Shown here: positions 17,801 to 25,556 of the stretch, one piece after another
How positions within the stretch are numbered: position 1 is the first letter of the stretch
Layout: every line of letters begins with the position of its first letter
Translations under genes and position numbers: made by a program
Assembly: GCF_001708505.1 (NCBI RefSeq)
Contig: NZ_CP015992.1
Span: 682,001-746,000 of the forward strand
Direction: 5' to 3'
Length of the DNA stretch: 64,000 bases
Origin: Pseudomonas sp. TCU-HL1
Lineage (GTDB): Bacteria > Pseudomonadota > Gammaproteobacteria > Pseudomonadales > Pseudomonadaceae
Notes under the pieces: generated by a model
What the model saw: only the letters and a program-made list of their open reading frames with translations
The model's database searches: none
Told to the model about the DNA's origin: nothing

Positions 17801-20558
17801 GGCCGCGCAGCAACTGGGCCTTGCGTTCGGATTGGGCGAGGGTTTCCTGCAAGGCGCGGGTCATGCGGTTGCGCTCACCGATGTCCTTGGCGATGCCGAA
17901 CACTCCGACAATCTCACCTTCGACCACGATCGGCAGGTTGGTGATCTCCAGGTCCAGCGCCCTGCCCACCTGGGTTCGCCCGCGTATTTCAAAGTGCTGT
18001 GCCTGGCCAGCGAGTGCGGCACGGAAGTGCTGCCTAGCCCTATCGATATCCTCAGCCTGCACTAGGCTGGAGAAGTGCTGGCCGAGCAGTTCGGGTTCGC
18101 TGAAGCCGGTAAGCCTGAAGGCAGCCTGGTTCAGGCTGCGGACCAAGCCATCGCGGTCGAAGGAAAACACCGGGTTGGGATTGAAGGTGAAGAGCGAGCG
18201 GAAGCGCTGTTCGCTTTCCTGCAGGCGCAGGCGGTCGTGCTGGCGCTCGATGGCGAGGGCGGCCAACTGTCCGGCGGTGCCGATGAGCTGCAGCGCCTCG
18301 TCATCCGGACTGCAGGGCTCGCGATGGTAGATGGCGAAAGTGCCAAGTACCTCGCCATGGTGGGAGATCAGCGGGATCGCCCAGCACGCGCGCAGGCCGT
18401 GGCGCAGGGCCAGGTCACGGTAATGGTGCCAGAGCGGGTCTTCGCTGATGTCCTCGCTCACCACCATTCGCCGGCGGAACACCGCGGTGCCGCAGGAACC
18501 GACCAGCGGGCCTACAACCAGGCCATTGATGGCCTGGCTGTAGGCCTCCGGCAGGCTCGGCGCGGCGCCCAGCAGCAGGTGCTTCTGCTCCTTGTCCACC
18601 CGCAACACCGAACAGAGCGAGCCCGGCAACAGGGTTTCGCTCATCTGGCAGATGGCCTTGAGGATGTCCGGCAGCAGCTGGTCGGTGGAGATCATGCTGA
18701 GAATGTCGCGCTGGTCCTCGGCATAGGCCTCGTGACGCACCAGGCTGGTGATGTCGTGGGCGACGGCGAACAGGGTTCGCTCGTTTTCTGACCAACTGAT
18801 GGACCAGAGCAGGTGGACCACACTACCGTCCTTGCTCAGGCAGCGGTTGCGCATGGCGTCCCGAGATTCACCGCGAATGATGGCCTGGACCTCGCCACGG
18901 GTGCATTCACGGTCTTCGGGTAGGATGAAGTCGGTGTAGCGGCGACCGATCAGTTCCTCGGGCCGGTAGCCCAGTACGCTGTGACAGGAGGGGCTGACCT
19001 GGGTGAAGCGCTCCTGCTCGTTGATGGAGCAGAGCACGTCCATGGAGTGGTCCATGATCCGCTGGTTCTGCGCCTGCAGCCGAGCCTGGTGCTGCAGGCT
19101 GAGTTCCAGTTCGCGGTTGCTCTCGCGCAGGCGTAGGTTGCGCTCAATGGCCAGCCTGGACAGGCTCTGGCTGATCATCAGGAAGCAGGTGAAACCTAAA
19201 CCGAAGAGCAGGAACAGCGACGAGAGGTAGGCCGATGCGTAGTCGGTACGTGGCAGAGCGAGGTGGGTCGCCAGGCGCCACCGCTCGGCTCCTCTGAGGA
19301 ATGTGTATTGTTCGCCAACGACAGATAGCGCTTGCTCCACATTGCCTGCGTTCGAGTCGTAAATGCGCTTTTGGCCTTCGTACACATGGAGAATGAAGCC
19401 GGCTAAATCCTTTTCCTGGTGTTGAGCCAGGGTGGCGCGCATATCCAGGCTGGCGATGAGAAGGCTAGTCGGCTTTGTGGCGAAATGTAGCGGCACTGCA
19501 ATCAGAGCAATTTCGTGTCCAACGGAGAGGCTCTGAGTGGCACTAATTTGCGCGGTATTGCCTTGCTGCACCTGGCCCAGCCAGCGACGCAGTTCCGGCT
19601 GGCCGAGGAAGCGCGCCAGCCAGTCGCGCGCCGGCTGGTGGCGGCTTTGCATGCGCTGTACGTGCAGGTCGGAGTCTAAGATGCCGACCAGGTGGAGGTT
19701 CGGGTAGTCACGCAGGTAACTGCTGGCGTCCTGGCGCCAATACGCGTCCTCCGGCATGCCTCCCTGGACCTGCCAGCGGTCCGCCGCCCGTTGCAGCAGT
19801 TCTTGGTGCGACTTGAGGGCTCCTACTATTGAATCCCGAGCGTGCGATAACAACTGGCCGCTCTGTCCGTTGACTGTGGCGATGCCATTGAGGCTCAGCA
19901 GGTACCAGCTCAGCACGGTGAGCAGGACGCCAAACATCCCCGTGCCGAGCGCCTGCCGGTCCAGCAGGCGCGTGCGCTGATCGGGCAAGGCGCAAAGCAG
20001 CAGGAGGGCTATGCCGAGCAAAGCGATCAGCAGATGGGCGAGATTGGTTGACTCATAGTGCAAAGCGAATCGAAGCAAGTCGTGCTCGGGCCAGAGAATG
20101 GCCAACTGCGATAGCAGGCTGAGGCCAATGAGGACGGAGCCAATCAGCTGGCAGAGCCACCGGCCGCTACGCCGGGTGATGGAGAGCGGTAGGGCCAAAC
20201 CAAGCATGCAAACGATGGTGGCCAGTTCATTGCCCACTCGCTGGGCCCCGGTGACGAGCGACAGGCCTTGGTCGCTGCCGCCGGCCAGCACGTTGTGCCC
20301 AAGGCTGTAGCCGGCCAGGCCGATTAACGCCAGCCCCGCCACTAGGACGAGCTTGCGCAGGCCGCGGGTGGCGGCTAGTAGGGCGACGCCGGCGAAGAGA
20401 TTGAACAGGGCGCTGTCGGGCAGCAGCACCAGGCCGTGGTTCGCGGGGTTGTCGAGGCCTAGGAACGCCATCAGGTTGATGCCGCCCATTGCTATCAGGG
20501 CGAAGGCCAGGCCGTGCAGGTAGGCCTGGCTTACTAAGTTGCGGGTAGGGTCGGTCAT
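14817..20558 (-). CDS. Giant membrane hybrid sensor with PAS, GAF, LOV, GGDEF, EAL and receiver domains
   Basis: This 1913-residue protein starts with 7-8 membrane helices (about residues 10-225), an extracytoplasmic region (226-440), another helix (about 440-465) and a coiled coil. The cytoplasmic part runs PAS (497-606), GAF (623-780), PAS (785-896), GAF (920-1090), PAS (1097-1193), LOV (1205-1323), GGDEF (1330-1495), EAL (1506-1746) and a C-terminal receiver (1775-1897). The LOV domain has GRNCRFLQG with the flavin-adduct Cys at about 1253, FWNNLYIAPV and FIGVQNDIS. GGDEF (RLGGDEF, about 1411) and EAL (YEALLRW, DDFGTG, AEGVET) motifs look catalytic, so it could make or degrade cyclic di-GMP. 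The receiver Asp is in LSDQRMPG. It is the last gene of a four-gene operon, about 46 bp after a stand-alone receiver gene. Domain limits are estimates. Confidence 0.93.
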   Translation of the reverse strand: MTDPTRNLVSQAYLHGLAFALIAMGGINLMAFLGLDNPANHGLVLLPDSALFNLFAGVALLAATRGLRKLVLVAGLALIGLAGYSLGHNVLAGGSDQGLSLVTGAQRVGNELATIVCMLGLALPLSITRRSGRWLCQLIGSVLIGLSLLSQLAILWPEHDLLRFALHYESTNLAHLLIALLGIALLLLCALPDQRTRLLDRQALGTGMFGVLLTVLSWYLLSLNGIATVNGQSGQLLSHARDSIVGALKSHQELLQRAADRWQVQGGMPEDAYWRQDASSYLRDYPNLHLVGILDSDLHVQRMQSRHQPARDWLARFLGQPELRRWLGQVQQGNTAQISATQSLSVGHEIALIAVPLHFATKPTSLLIASLDMRATLAQHQEKDLAGFILHVYEGQKRIYDSNAGNVEQALSVVGEQYTFLRGAERWRLATHLALPRTDYASAYLSSLFLLFGLGFTCFLMISQSLSRLAIERNLRLRESNRELELSLQHQARLQAQNQRIMDHSMDVLCSINEQERFTQVSPSCHSVLGYRPEELIGRRYTDFILPEDRECTRGEVQAIIRGESRDAMRNRCLSKDGSVVHLLWSISWSENERTLFAVAHDITSLVRHEAYAEDQRDILSMISTDQLLPDILKAICQMSETLLPGSLCSVLRVDKEQKHLLLGAAPSLPEAYSQAINGLVVGPLVGSCGTAVFRRRMVVSEDISEDPLWHHYRDLALRHGLRACWAIPLISHHGEVLGTFAIYHREPCSPDDEALQLIGTAGQLAALAIERQHDRLRLQESEQRFRSLFTFNPNPVFSFDRDGLVRSLNQAAFRLTGFSEPELLGQHFSSLVQAEDIDRARQHFRAALAGQAQHFEIRGRTQVGRALDLEITNLPIVVEGEIVGVFGIAKDIGERNRMTRALQETLAQSERKAQLLRGLSETALSIGGILDTQALLDFMCEHLRLLVGTHQSALSLTRSANWSQWISAVSLSDKYADWRNYLTPPTGQGIYTQVCSSNQPMLLTQAELEAHPHWRNFSTESAKHPPMRGWLAVPLIDHAGHNLGLLQLSDKFDGDFNQDDLAIAQQFARMAVAALENIRLVQQVLSGEQRLQEQLDFTSAITDSVGEGLLAVDRQGRLTFVNPAGAGLLGQSADALLGQVLADHLPLDLYSTLATTGRHGEVSLDGERHVAYDCAPLLHPQALGGWVIAFRDISRAKESEKQLRILQRSIEASYNGALICDATAADLPIIYVNPAFERITGYSAGEALGRNCRFLQGNDREQPGIAAIRHALAEKREVHVVLRNFRKDGTPFWNNLYIAPVPNEHGQITHFIGVQNDISEQKRVESELAYNASHDVLTGLPNRTLLEDRLRQGCQISQRYQRQLAVLFIDLDGFKPINDSMGHGIGDQILVEVARRLSQQVRPGDTVARLGGDEFILILPDLAREEDVLQVAERVIDCIARPYPIAGSELRITASLGIAMSEKGMQQPMQLIQQADLAMVKAKQQGRNCYQWYTSDLEQKVSERVTLRNELQKALEASAFMLYYQPQIDGRNGRVTGYEALLRWQHPLLGFISPAQFVPVAEDTGQIIPLSEWVLATACRDCRELLDRGMGSTVVAVNISAVHFQRNIFVDSVRRILEETRLPAELLELEITETVLLDNAERAIATLQALKDLGVRLSIDDFGTGFSSLNYLKRLPIDKVKIDRAFVQEIISDHHDAAITQGIISMAHHLRLRVIAEGVETEPQCAFLKKSHCDEFQGYYFARPMPFKQLEQFLHEHHKRPVAYLETRAGVGSAQTLLLLDDEDNILRALTRVLRRDGYQILTATRAQDAFAQLAKHDIQVILSDQRMPGMNGTEFLSRVKDLYPDTIRIVLSGYTDLKSVTDAINQGAIYQFLTKPWDDDQLRAVIAQAFLHHSLAKHKDETTETETQDEV

Positions 20559-20603
20559 GGATTCGCACGGGGCCAGGAGCTTGGGTAAGCTGACGGAAGA
20601 GGG

Positions 20604-21140
20604 TCAGTAGTCTACGTTGTAGCCTTCCAGAAGCACCGCGCCGTCGCGGTCGCGCCGCACCTGGGTCAGGCCCGGATGCTCAGCCTCCAGGCGCAGCAGT
20701 TCCTCGCGTTGGCGGTAAAGGACGCTCTGTTGGTCCCGTAGTTGCTTCAGCAGGCGCCGGTTTTCGTCGCGCAACAGGTAAAGGTCGAGCGCGCCCCGCA
20801 GGGCGCTTTCGATCTCGTCGTCCTGCCAGGGTTTGGAGAGGAACCGGTGGACTTCCGCCTTGTTAATCGCCTGCATCAAGGTATGCCGGTCGCCATGGGC
20901 ACTGAGCAGCATGCGCAGGGCATTGGGTTGGCGCTGGCGAGCGAACTGCAGGTAGGTAATGCCGTCGAACTTGGGCATTTTCAGGTCGGAGACAATTACC
21001 GCGTAGTCGTGCTCGTCGAGCGCGGCCAGGGCGGCTTCAACATCATGGACCAGGTGCAGCTCCCAGTGATACGGCTGCAGCAGCCGTTTCAGAGCACTGA
21101 GGATATGGGGCTCGTCGTCCACCAACTGGATCTTGATCAT
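20604..21140 (-). CDS. Stand-alone response regulator receiver with C-terminal coiled coil
   Basis: Starting at 21140, the 178-residue protein begins MIKIQLVDDEPHILSALKRL. A CheY-like receiver follows with the phosphoacceptor Asp in VIVSDLKMPKFDG near residue 52, the LSAHG Ser, and the Lys of FLSKPW near residue 103. The last 55 residues (RDENRRLLKQLRDQQSVLYR and after) look like a coiled coil without a DNA-binding or enzymatic domain. It probably passes phosphate or binds a partner. The start overlaps the preceding gene by 4 bp, which favours it over a longer in-frame extension. Its receiver closely resembles those on both neighbouring proteins. Confidence 0.9.
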   Translation of the reverse strand: MIKIQLVDDEPHILSALKRLLQPYHWELHLVHDVEAALAALDEHDYAVIVSDLKMPKFDGITYLQFARQRQPNALRMLLSAHGDRHTLMQAINKAEVHRFLSKPWQDDEIESALRGALDLYLLRDENRRLLKQLRDQQSVLYRQREELLRLEAEHPGLTQVRRDRDGAVLLEGYNVDY

Positions 21141-22483
21141 CTTGGCGCGTCCTGTGCTGTGGTTCCGGTCGCCTGGGGATATCGGACGTAGAGGGTGTAG
21201 CGGGCGCCTTCGCTGTCTTCGAAGGCAATCAGCTTGTCGATCAGGGTGCGGCTGAGCTGCTTGCCGGCATCGAGCAGCAGTAGGCCGCTTTCGGCCTGGA
21301 GGTTGCGCGCCAGGATCATGCCGGGCTCCAGGCGCCGGGTATCGACCGCCAGGATGCTGGGGTCGGCCTCCAGCAGGTCCGGGGCGTGCCGGGTGCAGAG
21401 GTCGATGAATTGCTGGCAGAGTTCCGGGTCGTAGAGGCGTCCGGCGTATCGGGCGAGAAACTGCAGGGCGTCTTCGCGTGGCAGGGGGCGTTGCAGGATC
21501 AGGCCGCATTGCAGCTCGACGAAGTCCACCGCCAGTTTGAGCAGCCGGGCGCCCAAGGGGATTTCTTCTCCGTGGAGATGGTCGGGGAAGCCGGTGCCGT
21601 TCCAGCGCTCCTGGTGGTGGCGGATCAGCCGGCCGGCAGCGTGCAGCGGTTCCAGCGCCATCAGCAAGCTTTCGCCCAGGGCCGGGTAACGGCAGTAGCG
21701 CTCGTGCTCCTCGCGGTACAGCAGGTCGCTGGGGCGGTTGAGCAGGTGATCGTCCCAGGTGAGTTTGCCGAGGTTGTAGAGCGCCGCGGCCATGGCGAGG
21801 TCGCGGCGGTCCGTTTCCGGCAGCTGGTGTTCGACGGCAAAGGCGCGAACCAGGGCAATGACCTGGGCGTTACCCTGCTTGTCGCCGGGCAGGCGCTGGT
21901 TGAGCAGGGCGGAGAAGACTTCGGTCGACGTCACGTAGCTGCGGCGAAGTTCCTCATAGGCCAGGTCGAGCATGTCGGCGGTCTGTTGCAGCTCGGCAGT
22001 ACGATCGCGGACCCGCTGCTCCAGGCTGGCGTTGAGCTCTTGCAGGCGCTGCTTCTGTTCCCGGGTCAGGCATGTCAGGCGCTGGTGTTCGCGCTCGGCG
22101 TGCTGGTGGGCCAGGGCCTGGCGCAGGGTGAAGCGCAGTTCGTCGTCGATCCAGGGTTTGCTCAGGTAGCGGTAGATCTGCCCCTGGTTGATGGCGCGCA
22201 CGCTGGTGTCCAGGTCGCTTGCACCGGTCAGCAGGATGCGCAGGGTGCCTGGCCAGCGCTGCTGCACCTCGGCCAGCAGGGATGGGCCGTCCAGACCGGG
22301 CATGCGCGCGTCGGAGACCACCAGGTCCACTTCGCGCTCTTGCAGTAGCTCCAGGGCGGCGGTGCCCCCGGGGGCGGTGAGCAGGTCGTAGGGCTCGCCG
22401 CGCAGGACGCGGCGCAAGGCGCTGAGGATGTGTTCCTCGTCATCCACCAACAGCAGGGTGGGGCGGCGCTGGGCTTCATTCAT
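21137..22483 (-). CDS. Response regulator with degenerate HD-GYP domain
   Basis: The 448-residue protein has an N-terminal receiver (LLLVDDEEHILSALRRVL, Asp in VVSDARMPGLDG, Lys in YLSKPW), a coiled coil (about 140-190) and an HD-GYP-like domain (about 190-350). HD-GYP proteins normally hydrolyse cyclic di-GMP with LHDIGK and HHERWDGSGYP motifs. Here the first reads LYNLGKLTW, losing the metal-binding His-Asp, and the second reads HHQERWNGTGFPD, losing GYP. Catalysis is therefore doubtful; the domain may bind a ligand or partner instead. A further C-terminal domain of about 60 residues follows. It overlaps the kinase gene upstream and the receiver gene downstream by 4 bp each. Confidence 0.88.
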   Translation of the reverse strand: MNEAQRRPTLLLVDDEEHILSALRRVLRGEPYDLLTAPGGTAALELLQEREVDLVVSDARMPGLDGPSLLAEVQQRWPGTLRILLTGASDLDTSVRAINQGQIYRYLSKPWIDDELRFTLRQALAHQHAEREHQRLTCLTREQKQRLQELNASLEQRVRDRTAELQQTADMLDLAYEELRRSYVTSTEVFSALLNQRLPGDKQGNAQVIALVRAFAVEHQLPETDRRDLAMAAALYNLGKLTWDDHLLNRPSDLLYREEHERYCRYPALGESLLMALEPLHAAGRLIRHHQERWNGTGFPDHLHGEEIPLGARLLKLAVDFVELQCGLILQRPLPREDALQFLARYAGRLYDPELCQQFIDLCTRHAPDLLEADPSILAVDTRRLEPGMILARNLQAESGLLLLDAGKQLSRTLIDKLIAFEDSEGARYTLYVRYPQATGTTAQDAPR

Positions 22484-23802
22484 GTGGTCGATCCGGCAAG
22501 CAGCGGCTGGCGTTCAGGCAGCCAGACGCGGAAGCGGGTGCCTTCGCCGGGCCGGCTGACGACTTCGATGCGACCATTGTGTTTCTGCACGATGTTGTAG
22601 GAGAGCGCCAGGCCCAGGCCGGTGCCCTTGCCCACGGGCTTGGTGGTGAAGAAGGGTTCGTAGATGCGGTTGAGGATGGCCGGCTCGATGCCCTTGCCGT
22701 TGTCCTCCACCTCCAGCCAGACCCAGTCGCCCTGGTGGCCGCTGCGCAGGGTAATGCGGCCGAAGCTTTCAATGGCGTGAGCGGCGTTGATCATGAGGTT
22801 CATCACCACCTGATTGACCTGCGAGGGAATGCACTCCACCAGGGGCAGCTCACCGTATTCGCGCACCACCTCGGCCTTGTACTTGAGTTCGTTGTTGACC
22901 AGGTTGAGCGTACTGTCGAAGCCCTTGTGCAGGTCGGTGGCGCGAAACTCGTCTTCCTCGATTTGGGAGAAGTCCTTGAGGGCGGTGATGATCTTCTTCA
23001 CCCGCTCGATGCCATCCTCGGATTCGTGGATCAGCGCTTCGACGTCAGTGCGGATGTAGTCGTATTCCAGGCTGCGCTTGAGTTGCTGCAGCTCTTCCAG
23101 GCTGCCGACGCCATCCACGGCGTCGACGATGCACAGCAGGTCGCTGACGTAGCCGCTGAGGGTCTTGAGGTTGGAGAAGACGTAGCCGATGGGGTTGTTG
23201 ATCTCGTGGGCCACGCCGGCGGCCAGTTGGCCGATGGCGGCGAGCTTCTCCGACTGCAGCAGTTGGGCGTTGGCCTTCTCCAGCGTGTGGAGCAGTTGCT
23301 CCTGCTCCAGTTGCTTGCTGCTCAGGGCGTTGAGGGCGGTGGCGAGCGGGTCGTTGGCGCGGGCGAACTCGGTGGTGTCGTAGAGCAGCAGGCCGAAGCA
23401 GCGTTCGCCAGCGCAATCGAAGGGGAAGAGCAGGGTGTTTTGCAGGCGCAGGGGCGTCGCCTGGCCTTCGGGGCTGTAAGGCAGTTGGATCAGGTAGGGA
23501 TCGTCGCGCCAATAGGTGTAGACCTGTTCACCCTGGTCGCGAGCCTGCTCGACCATCTGCTTTAGGCGGGGAGTATCGGCCTCCGGAAAGATGCTGGTGA
23601 GGAATTGCAGATGAACCTGCTGCAAGGATTTTCCGCTGCATTGGCTGATAAATGTGTTCCAGTACCGGATGCGCAGCTCGTGATCGAGGATGATGACCCC
23701 GACCTCGATATGTTCGACAAGTGCATTGATAAGGTCTGAAGGGCATCTAGCCAAAATGTCCATCCACTCGGGTGAGAGTTTAGGGCAGGCGGGTTCGTTC
23801 AC
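22480..23802 (-). CDS. Soluble sensor histidine kinase with N-terminal PAS
   Basis: The 440-residue protein has no membrane segment. A PAS domain occupies about residues 25-150 (LVEHIEVGVIILDHELRIRY), followed by a coiled coil and a HisKA-type dimerisation domain with phosphorylatable His in GQLAAGVAHEINNPIGYV (about residue 213). The HATPase domain has N-box NLMINAAHAI, G1 box DNGKGIE, F-box EPFFTTKP and G2 box GKGTGLGLALS. It is the first gene of the operon and probably phosphorylates the downstream receivers. The stop overlaps the next start by 4 bp. Confidence 0.92.
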   Translation of the reverse strand: MNEPACPKLSPEWMDILARCPSDLINALVEHIEVGVIILDHELRIRYWNTFISQCSGKSLQQVHLQFLTSIFPEADTPRLKQMVEQARDQGEQVYTYWRDDPYLIQLPYSPEGQATPLRLQNTLLFPFDCAGERCFGLLLYDTTEFARANDPLATALNALSSKQLEQEQLLHTLEKANAQLLQSEKLAAIGQLAAGVAHEINNPIGYVFSNLKTLSGYVSDLLCIVDAVDGVGSLEELQQLKRSLEYDYIRTDVEALIHESEDGIERVKKIITALKDFSQIEEDEFRATDLHKGFDSTLNLVNNELKYKAEVVREYGELPLVECIPSQVNQVVMNLMINAAHAIESFGRITLRSGHQGDWVWLEVEDNGKGIEPAILNRIYEPFFTTKPVGKGTGLGLALSYNIVQKHNGRIEVVSRPGEGTRFRVWLPERQPLLAGSTT

Positions 23803-23918
23803 TGGTATGTCGCATTTTTTCGTATGACCAGTATGGCGAATTGCTGGCGCTGGAATTATGACAACCCAGGGCCTTCATCTCCACCGAATTTTCGTTTATC
23901 CCCAAAGGCAGATGGACC

Positions 23919-24626
23919 ATGACACTGCATGTATTGGGCGAGTCATTTATAGGTTATGACTTCCACTTCCCTGATGGGCGTCGTTGGCACTATCAGATGG
24001 ATCTTGCCAATCCCCTAGACGAGCTTCTTGACGAGGAGCTGCCGGCCTGGGTCCGCTTGGGGTGTCAGCAATGCAGCCATTGCCCGCTGAAGGAGACAGA
24101 TGTTCAGTTCTGTCCCTTCGCCAGGGTGCTGGCGAAGCCGGTCGAAGTGCTGGCGCGCTCGCCCTCGTACGAAGAAGTGCAGGTGACCGTGTTCTGGCGC
24201 GGCCGGGAAATCCGCCAGCAGACCACCCTCCAGCGGGCCCTGGGCTCCCTGCTGGGGCTGCTCGGAGCCACCAGCGGCTGCCCGCATACCCGGATGCTGC
24301 GCGCCATGGCCTGGTTCCACTGGCCCTTCAGTACGTCTGCTGAAACCCTGTACCGCGCCCTCGGCACCTACCTGCTGGGCCAGCACCTGCGCCGGCAGCG
24401 CGGGCTGGAGCCGGACTGGGAAATGGACGGCCTGCGTGAGCAGTACCGCAACCTGCGCCTGGTCAACCTGGGCATGGCCGACCGCCTGCGCGCCGCAGCC
24501 GAGGAGGATGCCAGCCTCAATGGCCTGATCCTGCTGGATCTGCTGGCGGCCGATACCCTGTATTCGCTGGACAGTTACGAGGGGGAGTTAGACAGCTATT
24601 TTGCGGAGTTTTTCGAGGCAGAGTGA
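23919..24626 (+). CDS. Hypothetical protein with Cys cluster
   Basis: This 235-residue protein starts MTLHVLGESFIGYDFHFPDG. The striking part is a cysteine cluster near residues 48-68 (GCQQCSHCPL, then FCPFA), arranged CX2CX2C with a fourth Cys about 12 residues on, which could bind a metal or Fe-S cluster. The rest is helical and polar, including CPHTRMLRAMAWFHWPFST and a C-terminal region rich in Leu, Asp and Glu. No signal peptide or membrane segment is seen. It is transcribed divergently from the histidine kinase operon with a 116-bp gap, so the two may share regulation. I do not recognise the family. Confidence 0.75.
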   Translation: MTLHVLGESFIGYDFHFPDGRRWHYQMDLANPLDELLDEELPAWVRLGCQQCSHCPLKETDVQFCPFARVLAKPVEVLARSPSYEEVQVTVFWRGREIRQQTTLQRALGSLLGLLGATSGCPHTRMLRAMAWFHWPFSTSAETLYRALGTYLLGQHLRRQRGLEPDWEMDGLREQYRNLRLVNLGMADRLRAAAEEDASLNGLILLDLLAADTLYSLDSYEGELDSYFAEFFEAE

Positions 24627-24653
24627 AACGGTTCTTAGAGGGCGTAGACATAG

Positions 24654-24998
24654 TCATGTTGTTAATCGGCGCGCCAATAGGCGGGCTGCGGACAGCCACA
24701 CCCAGGCCTCGCTGATGCTGTGCAGCCGGTCATGGTGCATGATTAAACGCCGCGCTTTCTTGTTCCAGGCATGGGTTCGTTCCACGATCCAGCGCTTGGG
24801 TAACACGGCGAACCCGGTCGTTTGGACTGGAGGCAAGAGCAAGTCCGCCTGGCCCGTGCTCCACTGCCCTGTGTTCCGGTTTCCCAGGCTACACACCACG
24901 TGCTGGCGATCCTGAACCTGCTAGGCCCATTTGTCGGCATAGACGCTGTCCACAAACAAGGTCTTGATCGAGGGGTATGTGGCAGTTGCTTGGGTCAT
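24654..24998 (-). pseudogene. IS5-like transposase, C-terminal remnant with amber stop
   Basis: Read on the minus strand from 24998, the frame gives TQATATYPSIKTLFVDSVYA, DKWA, a TAG at 24921-24923, QVQDRQHVVCSLG and then the C-terminal FAVLPKRWIVERTHAWNKKA and IMHHDRLHSISEAWVWL. PKRWxVERTHAW marks an IS5-like DDE transposase. Only the last third remains and the TAG stands where related proteins probably have Gln. The sequence TATGTCTACGCCCTCTAA just beyond the stop resembles that beyond a related remnant at 51.25 kb, so this is probably near the element end. Confidence 0.8.
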
Positions 24999-25049
24999 CG
25001 CTGAGGTACTGGCAATTCATACGCAGCATGGAAGCGCGTGAGTTTGTAC

Positions 25050-25422
25050 TCAACCAGCAGGCGCTTCTCGTTGTAGCCGTTGCAGCATGCGTACGAATTC
25101 AAGTGTCAGTCGCTGGTTCTCCGGTGTGAGCTCACGGAAACCTTGCCGCAACTGCATGGCATTGCGGGTGTAGTCGGCTTCCTTCGTGCTTCCCGCATTT
25201 CCTTCCAGTTCTACATCAGCGGCGCCCTCCAGGCTCGCATAGATTGCGGTCACGCTGGTCCAGCGCATACGCAAGCCGCTCCAACAGTGCCCCGGAAGGT
25301 CGGCGCTGCCCGTTCTCTATGCGTGACAGGTTGCTGGTCGCTGTTTCTGCCGCCAGTGCCAGAGCCTCCTGTGTCAGTCCTTTTTCCTGACGCAGTGCGT
25401 AGATGACTTGCCCAATATGCAT
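25050..25422 (-). pseudogene. Frameshifted XRE-family transcriptional regulator
   Basis: From an ATG at 25422 the frame reads MHIGQVIYALRQEKGLTQEA, LALAAETATSNLSRIENGQR and LLERLAYAL, a canonical lambda-repressor-like HTH. The frame then drifts to a stop at 25216. A second minus-strand frame picks up at about 25265 with TSVTAIYASLEGAAD and runs to a sensible end at 25050, so a single-base indel near 25265-25275 probably splits one gene of about 120 residues. It lies upstream of, and divergent from, the type III modification gene, where a controller or unrelated regulator could sit. A sequencing error is possible. Confidence 0.65.
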
Positions 25423-25556
25423 GGGCTGCGATTGTTTGCCCGTCTTACCTCTGAGGCAAAACCACCATGGCAACTTGCGTTTAAAACTTGCCATGGTGTC
25501 AAATCACGAGCCACCTTTAAGGCGGCCTGCGATTTTTCGAGGACAAGACGAGCACC

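Noticed and set aside
20604..21509. A 301-residue version of the stand-alone receiver with a long N-terminal extension.
   Set aside because: The extension overlaps the preceding gene almost entirely and is Pro/Arg-rich out-of-frame sequence. The ATG at 21140 begins a standard receiver and overlaps the upstream stop by 4 bp.
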